This document shows, one piece after another, positions 33,147 through 41,458 of a stretch of 64,000 nucleotides of DNA. Where the stretch lies: positions 1 to 64,000 of the forward strand of contig CACZZB010000012.1 in the NCBI GenBank assembly GCA_902785555.1, in the 5' to 3' direction. Both the position numbers and the translations under genes were made by a program. The notes under the pieces are model-generated. The model saw only the letters and a list, made by a program, of their open reading frames with translations. It made no database searches and was not told the origin of the DNA. Source of the stretch: an uncultured Ruminococcus sp. (lineage in GTDB: Bacteria > Bacillota > Clostridia > Oscillospirales > Acutalibacteraceae). Within the stretch, counting starts at the first letter, position 1; each line of letters starts with the position of its first letter.

Positions 33147-35735
33147 TTATTCTTCGCCGCCGTTTTCTGATTCTTCCTCGCTGCTTTCAACAGGCGATTC
33201 AGATTCGGACGATTCAGGCTCAGACGATACTGCCGCATTTGATATACATTCATCTATCTGCTGTTTTGCATTCGCAACCAAGTCTTCAACCAGTGATATA
33301 CTTGTAACTTTGTCATTCATAATAGTATTTTTTGCACTAACTATTATAGACTGTAATTGTCCTCGTATTTCCGCAGGATAATTATTGGGATCAACATAGG
33401 ATTCTATTTCCTCAACAGCCTCATTTTTGGCATTTGCAAGATCCTGTGCAGCTTTTTCGGCAGTTCTTTTGGCTTCTTCGGCTTTTTGGGCTTCTTCCGC
33501 TGCTTTTTGTGCAGCTTTTTCGGCAGTTCTTTTGGCTTCTTCCGCTGCTTTTTGTGCAGCTTCTTCAGCTGCCTTCTTAGCTGCTTTCTCAGCCGCCTCG
33601 CTTTCCTCTTTATCCAATTCTTCAGCCGTTTTGTATTCCGAAAGAAGTTTTATTGCATCTTTTTTCAGTTCCTCAACTTTATCAATATCGGTTGCCGCAT
33701 TTATCTCCTTTGAATATTCTTCAATTATTTTTGTAACGCTGTCAGCCTGTGCCTTGCGATATTCATTTCCGGCAATGGAGCTTCTTATCTCGGCTATTGC
33801 CGACTGTTTTTTCGCTTTAAGCTCATTTGCAGCATCTATGCTTGCTTGTTTTTCGGCTTCTATACGGCTTTTTTCAGCCTGTGCAGACTGCTCTGCATCA
33901 ATCTGTGACCTTGTCTTTATCTTGCCTATTTCGGCTATTGCTTCATTATAAAGACTGTTCACCTCGGAAGCATCCTCGGCATCCTTGAATTTTGCGATAT
34001 AATCTTCAAGCATCTTTTGAACAACTTCATACTCATCATCGGCATATTCTTTAAGACCGATATATGACCTGAGCATATTCTCGGCATTTTTCTTTCCCTC
34101 GTTCAATACCCTTTCAAGCTCCTCGTCATCATTCATTGACCATTTTTTATCTCCGTCATACCAGCTTATTTCATTATTGTTATAAGCCTCCTGGAATGAT
34201 GTTACTGTCGGGGGAGTTCCTCCGTAAGTCTTGTACCATACATCGGGATAAAGCGGATTCGGATTTTCGACTGCCTTTGATACATCTACGTCGGCACTTT
34301 CACCGTCACGGACTTTTCGGGCAACTATTACCGTTCTGAAATCCTTGAAGTCATAGGAACACGTTGAAAGTGTCAGGATAGTGTCGTCCTCATTCAGGTC
34401 AACAGGACAGTTCACAAGTGAACGCACTCTGAGCTGATATACGAAATCCAGAAAATCATAATCGCTTACGAAATCGTTTCCTCTGAGATAATTAAAGAAT
34501 TTGCCCTGTTCTTCAAGAGTATTTGTCTTGAAAAATGCAATTATCTTCCATTTGCTTTTTTCATAGATAGTATTGAAAGTAAATACAGGGGTCTTTTTAT
34601 AGAAGTTGATACCGTAATTATCTCCCCCTCTTTCAACGTAATGTGAAAGGTCTGCAAACATTCTTCCGTCCTGCATATGATGTCCGTGGATTATAAGATT
34701 CTTTGCGTCAAGCGGACTTCTGTAATCCATGAATACAGTACCGTATTTTGAGTAATTTCCGTAAAAGTCCCTGTGAAGATAATATTCGCTGTCAACACCT
34801 TCCTGTGGTTTTACTACAACAAAGTCTATTATAGTATTCGGAATGTTTATCCAGCCGACTGTATCGGGGTTTGCCTTGAGAAGCTGAGAAAAATCGGATA
34901 TAACTCCCTCGGAACCGTCTGTCGGAAGTCTCGGAACATCCTTTCTCGGATTGCCGTCATCATCTTTTTCGCCTTCGGTCGTTGAAACAAGCATATCTTT
35001 TATGCTGTCGGTCATTTTATCGTTATTTGCCGGTTCTATAACAAGTATCTGAATAAGTATATAAGATGACACAAGGAAAGTACATATCGCAAGTATCAGA
35101 ATTATTTTTCTTATAACGTCCAATGGTCCGTCACCTGCACATGGTATGAATCTTTTCCAGAAAGCCTCTTTTTTATCGGGAGCGGCAACGCTTTTTGCCA
35201 CACTGTACAGGACTGAAATGAAGCTGATGTTGAGGATATCATATTTCGGCAGTATAACGAGCAGTTTATTGTTATATTCTATCCCATACGCATAAACAGG
35301 ACGATTCTCGACTGTTATTATACTCTGATTTATGTCTATCGGGTCTTCATTTTTATTTTTCTTTGATTTTTTTGTCTTCTTATTGGACTGCTGTTTGTTG
35401 GTGCCGTTGTCAAAATCGGGGTCATCAGGGTCTATAAATTCGGCTTCTATCCTCTGAACTTTCCCTAAAATGCCTATACTTTCAAAAAATTCCTTTGCTT
35501 TTTCGGGACTGTCCTCCGAAAGTACATCCGCTATCAATATAAGACCTATCTTTTCATCACCCGATTCGGATACCTTCAAAGCCTCCGATATACTTTTCTC
35601 GGTGAGGTTGACCTCCGTTTTGTATATTATATTGACATTGATATCATTGAGTTTCTTTACGGTTTCATCAAAGTTTTTTTCGGCAGTCTGCCCGAATGCC
35701 CTGCCCTCTCTCGGAAAATATATTTCCGCATTCAT
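33147..35735 (-). CDS. class B sortase fused to an N-terminal CinA-like domain and a coiled-coil tail
   Basis: The start at 35735 (MNAEIYFPREGRAFGQ) follows a GGAGA site and gives 862 residues; an ATG 21 bases upstream overlaps the thiI stop. Residues 1-200 resemble the molybdopterin-binding (CinA/MoaB-like) fold: NAEI start, FGQTAEKNFDETVKKLNDIN, and a late KLLVILPKYD like the family's PG strand, but interrupted by a Lys/Asn-rich loop. A membrane helix follows (about 208-230). The extracellular class B sortase domain has His in IHGHHM, the nucleophile in TLSTCSYD and Arg in FRTVIVARK. The last 300 residues are a Lys/Ala/Glu coiled coil with near-identical AAEEAKRTAEKAAQ repeats and an acidic Ser/Glu end. 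Domain boundaries are estimates. Confidence 0.8.
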   Translation of the reverse strand: MNAEIYFPREGRAFGQTAEKNFDETVKKLNDINVNIIYKTEVNLTEKSISEALKVSESGDEKIGLILIADVLSEDSPEKAKEFFESIGILGKVQRIEAEFIDPDDPDFDNGTNKQQSNKKTKKSKKNKNEDPIDINQSIITVENRPVYAYGIEYNNKLLVILPKYDILNISFISVLYSVAKSVAAPDKKEAFWKRFIPCAGDGPLDVIRKIILILAICTFLVSSYILIQILVIEPANNDKMTDSIKDMLVSTTEGEKDDDGNPRKDVPRLPTDGSEGVISDFSQLLKANPDTVGWINIPNTIIDFVVVKPQEGVDSEYYLHRDFYGNYSKYGTVFMDYRSPLDAKNLIIHGHHMQDGRMFADLSHYVERGGDNYGINFYKKTPVFTFNTIYEKSKWKIIAFFKTNTLEEQGKFFNYLRGNDFVSDYDFLDFVYQLRVRSLVNCPVDLNEDDTILTLSTCSYDFKDFRTVIVARKVRDGESADVDVSKAVENPNPLYPDVWYKTYGGTPPTVTSFQEAYNNNEISWYDGDKKWSMNDDEELERVLNEGKKNAENMLRSYIGLKEYADDEYEVVQKMLEDYIAKFKDAEDASEVNSLYNEAIAEIGKIKTRSQIDAEQSAQAEKSRIEAEKQASIDAANELKAKKQSAIAEIRSSIAGNEYRKAQADSVTKIIEEYSKEINAATDIDKVEELKKDAIKLLSEYKTAEELDKEESEAAEKAAKKAAEEAAQKAAEEAKRTAEKAAQKAAEEAQKAEEAKRTAEKAAQDLANAKNEAVEEIESYVDPNNYPAEIRGQLQSIIVSAKNTIMNDKVTSISLVEDLVANAKQQIDECISNAAVSSEPESSESESPVESSEEESENGGEE

Positions 35736-35752
35736 TCTCCGTTCATCTCCGA

Positions 35753-36922
35753 TCATTCAATAATTGTCAGTTTAACACCTTCTGCCGCTCTTTCGGCAAG
35801 ACTTTCACAATCAAGCTTGTTCTGTTCTTTTATAACTTCTTCAAGTACGGGTTTGGTTTTGGGATGTTTCGGTGTAAATACTGTGCAGCAGTCTTCATAA
35901 GGCTGTATCGAGATATCAAATGTATCTATCTTTCTCGATATGCTTATAATTTCCTCTTTGTCCATTCCTATCAGCGGTCTGAAAACAGGCATATTGCAGG
36001 CACTGTCGGTACAGCCTATTGCCATAAGAGTCTGACTTGCGACCTGTCCCAGACTTTCACCTGTAATGAGGGCGTGACAGTCATTTTTAAGAGCGACTTT
36101 TTCGGCTATATCCATCATGAACCTACGCATTATTATCGTAAAATAATCTTCCTTGCACTTCTCTCTTATCTGTTCCTGAATCTCCGTGAAAGGCACTGTG
36201 AACATTTTTATTCTTCCGCTGTATTTTGCTACTCGGCGTAAGAGTTCGACTACTTTTTCCTCGGCTCTCTCACTCGTATAAGGAGGGCTTGCAAAGTGAA
36301 CTGCCGTAAGCTCAAGACCTCTTTTTGCCATCATATATGATGCTACGGGACTGTCGATACCGCCCGATATCAGTACACAGGCCTTTCCGCCTGTTCCGAC
36401 GGGTATACCGCCCGCACCTCTTATCAGACCTGCTCTTATATATGCTCCGAAATCTCTTATCTCGACTGTCACCGTTACATCGGGATTATGCACATCAACG
36501 GATATATTCGGGAATTTCTCCAAAAGATATCCTCCGACTTCCTCACATATTTCGGGTGACTTATACGGGAATTTCTTATCGGAACGCTTTGCTTCTACCT
36601 TGAAAGTCTTTTCATCTTCAAAGGTTTCCGCAAGATACTCACCTGCTGCTTCTTTTATCTTATCCAAATCCTTTTCGGTCACACAAGCCCTTGCAAATGC
36701 AGCTATTCCGAATACCTTTGACACACAATCGGAAACCTCATCCATATCAATATCTTCGTCCATAGGAGTGACACTTATAGTTGACTGTGATATTTTTACC
36801 TGAAAATTTCCTATTTTAGCTAATCTTCTTTTAAGGCTTCTGACAAGAGTATCCTCAAAATTCCTCCTGTTAAGTCCTTTGAGAACTATCTCGCCTAATT
36901 TTATAAGTATAATTTCTTTCAT
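35753..36922 (-). CDS. thiI: tRNA 4-thiouridine sulfurtransferase (short ThiI)
   Basis: The start at 36922 follows AAGGAG and gives 389 residues beginning MKEIILIKLGEIVLKG. The order is a ferredoxin-like domain, a THUMP domain (about 60-165) and a PP-loop ATPase with LISGGIDSPVASYMMAKRG. There is no C-terminal rhodanese domain, as in most Firmicutes; the sulfur then comes directly from the cysteine desulfurase, whose gene lies 44 bases upstream. It makes s4U8 in tRNA and may support thiamine synthesis. Confidence 0.95.
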   Translation of the reverse strand: MKEIILIKLGEIVLKGLNRRNFEDTLVRSLKRRLAKIGNFQVKISQSTISVTPMDEDIDMDEVSDCVSKVFGIAAFARACVTEKDLDKIKEAAGEYLAETFEDEKTFKVEAKRSDKKFPYKSPEICEEVGGYLLEKFPNISVDVHNPDVTVTVEIRDFGAYIRAGLIRGAGGIPVGTGGKACVLISGGIDSPVASYMMAKRGLELTAVHFASPPYTSERAEEKVVELLRRVAKYSGRIKMFTVPFTEIQEQIREKCKEDYFTIIMRRFMMDIAEKVALKNDCHALITGESLGQVASQTLMAIGCTDSACNMPVFRPLIGMDKEEIISISRKIDTFDISIQPYEDCCTVFTPKHPKTKPVLEEVIKEQNKLDCESLAERAAEGVKLTIIE

Positions 36923-36966
36923 TTCAATACTCCTTAAAAATATCTCTAAACAAGAGTTTATCACTT

Positions 36967-38103
36967 TTACTTCCGTCTTGCAAGTGTATTATTTGCATTT
37001 ATGACGGCTCTGACAAGTTCATCAATGTCATCCTTGGTATTATATCTTGAAAAGCTGACTCTCAATGCAGAATCCGCCAAATCATCACTTAATCCCAATG
37101 CTTTCAGAACATGGCTCTTTTTGCCTTTAGCACACGCTGAACCGCTTGATATATATATATTATTCTGTGCCATATAATGGAGCATTGTTTCCGATTTTAT
37201 CCCATTGACCGAAAAATTTATGATATACGGCAGACAGTCTTCATCTGAATTTATATGAACATTTTCTATCTCACTCAATTTTTTTCTGCAATAGCCGTTC
37301 AATTCACGCATGAATATCATTTCCTCGGAAATATCAGGCAGATTCCTGACAGCTTCTCCCATTCCGCATATATTCGGCAAAGGCTCTGTTCCGGGACGGA
37401 GCTTCTTTTCCTGTTCACCGCCGTAATGCAGGGGAATTATCCTTGCACCTTTCCTCAGATACAATATCCCTGCACCTTTTGGACCGTGTATTTTATGTGA
37501 GCTTGCAGTCAGTATATCTATTCCCCATTTTTTAGGTTTAAGAGGAATTTTTCCGAATGCCTGAACAGCGTCAGCATGGAGCAAAGCCGGTGAATTTGCC
37601 TTTTCGATAATTTTTTTGATTTTCTCAACGGGATTTATCGAACCTGTTTCATTATTTACCGCCATAATACTTACAAGAACAGTATCTTTTGTAACAGCGT
37701 TTGAAATGCTTTCAAGAGAGATTTTCCCGCTCTCATCAGGCGTCAGGTATATTACTTCATAGCCGTCTTTTTCCAGCTTCTGCATGGATTCTATTACGGA
37801 AGAATGTTCCGCTGATGATGTGATTATCCTTTTTCCGCGTCTTTTCAAAGCCCCGACAGCCCCGAATACAGCCGTATTATTTCCCTCTGTACCGCCCGAG
37901 GTGAAATATATTTCCTCTTTTTCTACCGATAAAAAATCTGCAATTATTTGTCTTGTTTCTTCAAGTTCTTTTTCAGCTTCATGTCCCTTTGAATGAAGTG
38001 ATGACGGATTTCCGTATTTTTCCGTCATTATCTCAACCATCTTATCAACAGCCTGCCGACATACTTTTGTTGTCGCACTGTTATCCAAATAAATTTCTCT
38101 CAA
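36967..38103 (-). CDS. cysteine desulfurase (NifS/IscS-like)
   Basis: The likely start is the TTG at 38103, giving (M)REIYLDNSATTKV, the usual family start; an in-frame GTG lies 12 bases upstream. This PLP enzyme takes sulfur from cysteine. It has the PLP lysine in TASSHKIHGPKG and the catalytic Cys in SSGSACAKGKK, the short-loop arrangement of NifS-like class I enzymes dedicated to ThiI. The neighbouring thiI makes transfer of sulfur to tRNA its probable job. Confidence 0.93.
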   Translation of the reverse strand: MREIYLDNSATTKVCRQAVDKMVEIMTEKYGNPSSLHSKGHEAEKELEETRQIIADFLSVEKEEIYFTSGGTEGNNTAVFGAVGALKRRGKRIITSSAEHSSVIESMQKLEKDGYEVIYLTPDESGKISLESISNAVTKDTVLVSIMAVNNETGSINPVEKIKKIIEKANSPALLHADAVQAFGKIPLKPKKWGIDILTASSHKIHGPKGAGILYLRKGARIIPLHYGGEQEKKLRPGTEPLPNICGMGEAVRNLPDISEEMIFMRELNGYCRKKLSEIENVHINSDEDCLPYIINFSVNGIKSETMLHYMAQNNIYISSGSACAKGKKSHVLKALGLSDDLADSALRVSFSRYNTKDDIDELVRAVINANNTLARRK

Positions 38104-38124
38104 AATCCAACACACTCCATTAAT

Positions 38125-38153
38125 GAATAATTAAAAAATAATCGCTCAAAATA
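38125..38153 (+). promoter_or_regulatory. spoVAC: possible sigma-G promoter of spoVAC
   Basis: GAATA (38125-38129), 17 bases, CAAAATA (38147-38153) agrees with the forespore sigma-G pattern (GHATR and CATNHTA) at most positions, in the right place for a gene made in the forespore. Confidence 0.35.
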
Positions 38154-38174
38154 TAACAAAAGGGGGTTTTTATC

Positions 38175-38621
38175 ATGAATATATCACAGAATGAATATTC
38201 TTCAATGGTGAAGAACGCTTCACCAAAAAGCAAGCTGTTAAAAGACTGTATCGGTGCATTTTCCGTCGGAGGATTTATATGTATTGTCGGACAGGCTCTG
38301 ACCGACACTTACCGATTTGCTCTCAATATGGACATCAAAGATGCACGATGTCTGACAAGCATTTCACTTATATTTTTAAGTGCATTGTTCACGGCTCTGA
38401 GCTGGTATGACAATATAGCAAAATTTGCCGGTGCCGGAACTCTGGTTCCTATCACGGGATTTGCAAATGCCGTTGTATCTCCTGCCATTGAATTCAAAAG
38501 TGAGGGCTATATAGGCGGACTCGGTGCAAAAATGTTTGCAATAGCCGGTCCTGTGATAATCTACGGGACTGTTTCATCTATTCTGTATGGTCTTATCCTG
38601 TGTATCATAAAATTTTTTTAG
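38175..38621 (+). CDS. spoVAC: stage V sporulation protein AC
   Basis: The 148-residue protein starts seven bases after AAGGGGG. It has the family start NEYSSMVKNASPKSKLLKDC, the GAFSVGGFICIVGQ helix, and the conserved AGAGTLVPITGFANAVVSPA segment followed by EFKSEGYIGGLG. SpoVAC is a mechanosensitive membrane channel of the spore inner membrane that handles dipicolinic acid. The partners spoVAD and spoVAE, which usually follow, are not here; nadA comes next. Divergent to the cysteine desulfurase gene. Confidence 0.93.
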   Translation: MNISQNEYSSMVKNASPKSKLLKDCIGAFSVGGFICIVGQALTDTYRFALNMDIKDARCLTSISLIFLSALFTALSWYDNIAKFAGAGTLVPITGFANAVVSPAIEFKSEGYIGGLGAKMFAIAGPVIIYGTVSSILYGLILCIIKFF

Positions 38622-38622
38622 A

Positions 38623-38650
38623 TTGACAAAATGAGGAAAAATGATATAAT
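38623..38650 (+). promoter_or_regulatory. nadA: promoter of nadA
   Basis: TTGACA (38623-38628), a 16-base spacer and TATAAT (38645-38650) give two perfect consensus hexamers, starting two bases after the spoVAC stop. The leader to nadA is about 120 bases. Confidence 0.7.
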
Positions 38651-38697
38651 AATATTAATAAATTCTCGCTTGATATTTTAACACATATATCAGATAA

Positions 38698-38736
38698 TGT
38701 CAAGTATACTTGTCAATTTTCGCCCTAAACTTGACA
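38698..38736. promoter_or_regulatory. palindromic operator-like site in the nadA leader
   Basis: CAAGTATACTTG (38701-38712) is a perfect 12-base palindrome inside TGTCAAGTATACTTGTCA, and a further half-site AAACTTGACA follows at about 38727-38736. Its place downstream of the promoter suits a repressor such as the niacin-responsive NiaR family, but I cannot match the exact motif. Confidence 0.45.
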
Positions 38737-38778
38737 CCAAAAGGGCATATATTTTTTAACAGGATAGGAAGTTGCTTT

Positions 38779-39696
38779 ATGACCATCAAGGAAGTACAAA
38801 ATGAGATAATGCGTCTGAAAAAAGAAAATGATATCTGCATACTTGCCCACAGCTATGAGGCAAGGGAGATTCTGGAAGTTGCCGATTTCACGGGAGATTC
38901 GTATGCTTTGAGCAAAATGGCAAAGACTGCACCGAACAAGACAGTTCTGATGTGCGGAGTGCGTTTCATGGCGGAAACAGTCAAAATGCTTTCGCCTGAA
39001 AAGCGTGTCATTCTTTCAAATCCCATTGCCTGCTGTCCGATGGCTGAACAGTTCGACAAGGAAATCATAACTCAGATGAAAGAAATGTACCCTGATTACA
39101 CAGTCGTAGCATACATAAATACAACGGCTGAACTTAAAACAGTGTGTGATGTATGCGTCACATCTTCATCAGCCGTACAGATAGTCAATAAAATCGAAAA
39201 CAAGAATATTCTGTTCATTCCTGACTGCAATTTAGGTGCATTTGTTGCCAAACAGTGCCCCGACAAGAATATAAAGCTCGTGCATGGCGGCTGTCCCGTT
39301 CATGCGGCTGTGACAAGAAAACAGGCTGAAGATGCCAAAAAACTTCACCCCAATGCCGAACTTCTCGTACATCCCGAATGTCAGCCGCAGGTTGCGGAAT
39401 TAGCCGATTATATAGGCTCTACATCAGGAATTATGAACTATGCGGTAAAATCCGACAAAAAAGAATTTATCATAGGCACCGAAAACAGCATTGCCGAACA
39501 CTTACAGTATCAGTGCCCCGACAAGAAATTCTATCTCCTTTCAAAATCTCTTATATGCGAAAATATGAAATCAACTACTCTCATAGATGTCCTCAACTGC
39601 TGCCGGGGCAATGGCGGTGAAGAAATAGAACTCTCACCCGAAACCATTACCCAAGCCGTAAAGTGCATTGACAAAATGATAGAATTAGGCGGCTGA
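38779..39696 (+). CDS. nadA: quinolinate synthase
   Basis: The ATG at 38779 follows AGGAAG and gives 305 residues; the upstream frame extension is part of the leader. The enzyme condenses iminoaspartate with dihydroxyacetone phosphate to quinolinate using an Fe4S4 cluster. It has ILAHSYEA, TGDSYALSKMA, LMCGVRFMAET, IPDCNLGAFVA, the VHPECQP block and the C-terminal cysteines. It stands alone: nadB and nadC, its common partners, are not adjacent. Confidence 0.95.
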   Translation: MTIKEVQNEIMRLKKENDICILAHSYEAREILEVADFTGDSYALSKMAKTAPNKTVLMCGVRFMAETVKMLSPEKRVILSNPIACCPMAEQFDKEIITQMKEMYPDYTVVAYINTTAELKTVCDVCVTSSSAVQIVNKIENKNILFIPDCNLGAFVAKQCPDKNIKLVHGGCPVHAAVTRKQAEDAKKLHPNAELLVHPECQPQVAELADYIGSTSGIMNYAVKSDKKEFIIGTENSIAEHLQYQCPDKKFYLLSKSLICENMKSTTLIDVLNCCRGNGGEEIELSPETITQAVKCIDKMIELGG

Positions 39697-39700
39697 TATT

Positions 39701-39735
39701 AAATTAGCAATTAGCAATGTGCAATTAGCAATTAT
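39701..39735. repeat. dispersed GCTAATT-type repeat, copy B
   Basis: AAATTAGCAATTAGCAATGT and GCAATTAGCAATTATT follow nadA. The reverse complement contains the same 31 bases as copy A at 25824-25857, about 14 kb away. Confidence 0.8.
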
Positions 39736-39749
39736 TCTTTACACACAAA

Positions 39750-39790
39750 CAAAACAGGACGGAATTTTTACGGATTCCGCCCTGTTTATT
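39750..39790. terminator. nadA: terminator after nadA
   Basis: AAACAGGACGGAAT and ATTCCGCCCTGTTT form a stem with one mismatch around an eight-base loop, with T-rich sequence following. It lies between the convergent nadA and glucokinase genes. Confidence 0.8.
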
Positions 39791-39825
39791 TAATTACAGA
39801 AATATAGTATTTTTCGGAAAATATG

Positions 39826-39856
39826 AGAAATAACTTCTCACTCCTGACTCCTCATT
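39826..39856. repeat. dispersed CTCACTNCTCA-type repeat after the glucokinase gene
   Basis: AACTTCTCACTCCTGACTCC and TCATTTATCACTTG lie at the 3' end of the glucokinase gene and resemble the repeats after the glycosyltransferase gene (52880-52925) and between purC and purF. Confidence 0.55.
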
Positions 39857-39858
39857 TA

Positions 39859-40812
39859 TCACTTGCCGAGGAATGCTGCACCGATTATACCTGCATCATT
39901 TCCGAGCTGGCATACACATACCTGAGTTTGCTGTGAATTGTGCTTTGTATAGCGTTCAGCTTCGATAATCTTCATCAAAGGCTTGATAAGATTATCGCCC
40001 TGTGCTGCAACTCCTCCGCCTATGCAGAGAATTTCAGGCTGGAATATGTTTATGATATTTACAAGACCGCAGCCGAGATAATCTATGTATTCTTCAACGA
40101 TAGCCTTGCCGACTTCGCAGCCCTGTTCCATTGCATCAAAAGCAGTTTTGCCCGTAATTTTTGATATATCACCGTCTATCATCCTGCAGAGAATAGAATT
40201 GCTGTTGAACGGATTTATAGCAGCCTCTTTTGTCATGTTGATAAGACCTGTTGCAGATGAATATGCTTCCCAGCAGCCTTTTCTGCCGCATGAGCACTGT
40301 CTGCCGCCATGCTGTATAACGATATGACCAAGTTCGGCACCTGCATAGTTTGAGCCGCTGTATATCATGCCGTCAATGATGATACCGCCTCCAACGCCTG
40401 TTCCGAGAGTGATAACGACAGCGTCGTTTGCGTCCTTTGCAGCACCTACCTGATATTCACCGTAAGCCGCAGCATTTGCGTCATTTTCAACGAATACATC
40501 TACACCAAGTCTTTCCTTCATCATATCCACGATATGCCAGTTATGATAACCGAAGTTATTTGCGAACTCTATAACTCCTGTTTCACCGTTTACAGCTCCC
40601 GGAGCACCTATTCCAACAAAGCTTATATCGTCTTTTGTCAGACCTGCACTTTCAAGTGCCTTGAGTGCAACAGCCGCCATATCATCACAGAGTTCTTCTT
40701 CGGGACGGGGAACATTGGTCTTACAGCTTGCTTTTACAAGGATATTGCCTTCCTCATCAACAACACCTGCAACAATATTAGTACCGCCCAAGTCTATACC
40801 GAGATAATACAT
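39859..40812 (-). CDS. ROK-family glucokinase
   Basis: The 317-residue protein starts behind AGGAGG. It has the phosphate-binding DLGGTNIVAGVVDEEGN, the glucose-binding NDANAAAYGEY, GTGVGGGIIIDG, and the ROK zinc-binding block HGGRQCSCGRKGCWEAYSS with three cysteines. It phosphorylates glucose with ATP at the entry to glycolysis. It is transcribed alone from an extended -10 promoter. Confidence 0.92.
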   Translation of the reverse strand: MYYLGIDLGGTNIVAGVVDEEGNILVKASCKTNVPRPEEELCDDMAAVALKALESAGLTKDDISFVGIGAPGAVNGETGVIEFANNFGYHNWHIVDMMKERLGVDVFVENDANAAAYGEYQVGAAKDANDAVVITLGTGVGGGIIIDGMIYSGSNYAGAELGHIVIQHGGRQCSCGRKGCWEAYSSATGLINMTKEAAINPFNSNSILCRMIDGDISKITGKTAFDAMEQGCEVGKAIVEEYIDYLGCGLVNIINIFQPEILCIGGGVAAQGDNLIKPLMKIIEAERYTKHNSQQTQVCVCQLGNDAGIIGAAFLGK

Positions 40813-40847
40813 TTTTCATTCCTCCTGTTAAAAATATCAGTATAAGT

Positions 40848-40856
40848 ATTATAACA
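40848..40856 (-). promoter_or_regulatory. extended -10 promoter of the glucokinase gene
   Basis: The minus strand reads TGTTATAAT (40856-40848), a perfect -10 with the TGn extension and only a weak -35. It lies about 35 bases before the start codon. Confidence 0.55.
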
Positions 40857-40970
40857 TAATGCACAAAATTTTTAAAGCCAAATATTAAATTTTAAAAATT
40901 TCATCACTTTTAACAATCAAAAGTATCGTTTAATGTGAATTTTCACAAAAACCTTATGTATGAAAAGCAT

Positions 40971-40986
40971 TGCTAATTGCTGATTA
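40971..40986. repeat. short dispersed GCTAATT-type repeat at the rlmH end
   Basis: ATTGCTAATTGCTGATTATT overlaps the rlmH stop codon region and is a truncated relative of copies A and B. Confidence 0.5.
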
Positions 40987-41457
40987 TTTATGGTATTTTC
41001 CATTGGAATTTATCTGAAAAGCACGATAAATTTGTTCACAAAGCATTACCCTTGCAAGCTGATGCGGAAACGTCATCTTTGACATTGAGAGTTTTATTGA
41101 AGAAAGACTTTTGACTTCATCGGAAAGTCCCCATGAACCGCCTATTATAAAAACTATACTGCTTATTCCGCTGATGGCTGAATCTGCAAATTCTTCCGCT
41201 AAATCTTCGGAGCTTTTCTGTCTGCCTTCAATGCACATTGATATTATCTTTGCATTTTTGGGTATTTTTGAAATGATTCTCTGCCCCTCACGCTGAATGG
41301 TATTTTTTATCTGTGAAGCAGAAGGATTATCGGGGAGCTTTTCTTCTTCAACTTCAATGACAGAAAAACTGCAAAATGATTTCAGTCTTTTTGCATATTC
41401 GTTGCAGGCATCAGTCCAGAATTTTTCTTTGAGTTTTCCGACACATATTATACTTAT
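40984..41457 (-). CDS. rlmH: 23S rRNA (pseudouridine1915-N3)-methyltransferase
   Basis: The full RlmH sequence can be read: ISIICVGKLKEKFWTDACNE, KLPDNPSASQ, then IEGRQKSSEDLAEEFA, the SAM-site FIIGGSWGLSDEV, and LSMSKMTFPHQLARVML ending YHK. It is a SPOUT (knotted) methyltransferase acting on the large ribosomal subunit. No ATG, GTG or TTG lies in frame before the conserved N-terminus back to the in-frame stop. The first ATG is at 41238, half-way through the protein. The position given is the ATA directly after the walJ-like stop (TAATATA); CTG at 41484 is another candidate. Length from 41457 is 157 residues, normal for the family. Confidence 0.85.
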   Translation of the reverse strand: MSIICVGKLKEKFWTDACNEYAKRLKSFCSFSVIEVEEEKLPDNPSASQIKNTIQREGQRIISKIPKNAKIISMCIEGRQKSSEDLAEEFADSAISGISSIVFIIGGSWGLSDEVKSLSSIKLSMSKMTFPHQLARVMLCEQIYRAFQINSNGKYHK

Positions 41458-41458
41458 A

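Noticed and set aside
33427-33951. 174-residue plus-strand frame opposite the sortase tail
   Set aside because: It is the antisense shadow of the Ala/Glu/Lys coiled-coil repeat.
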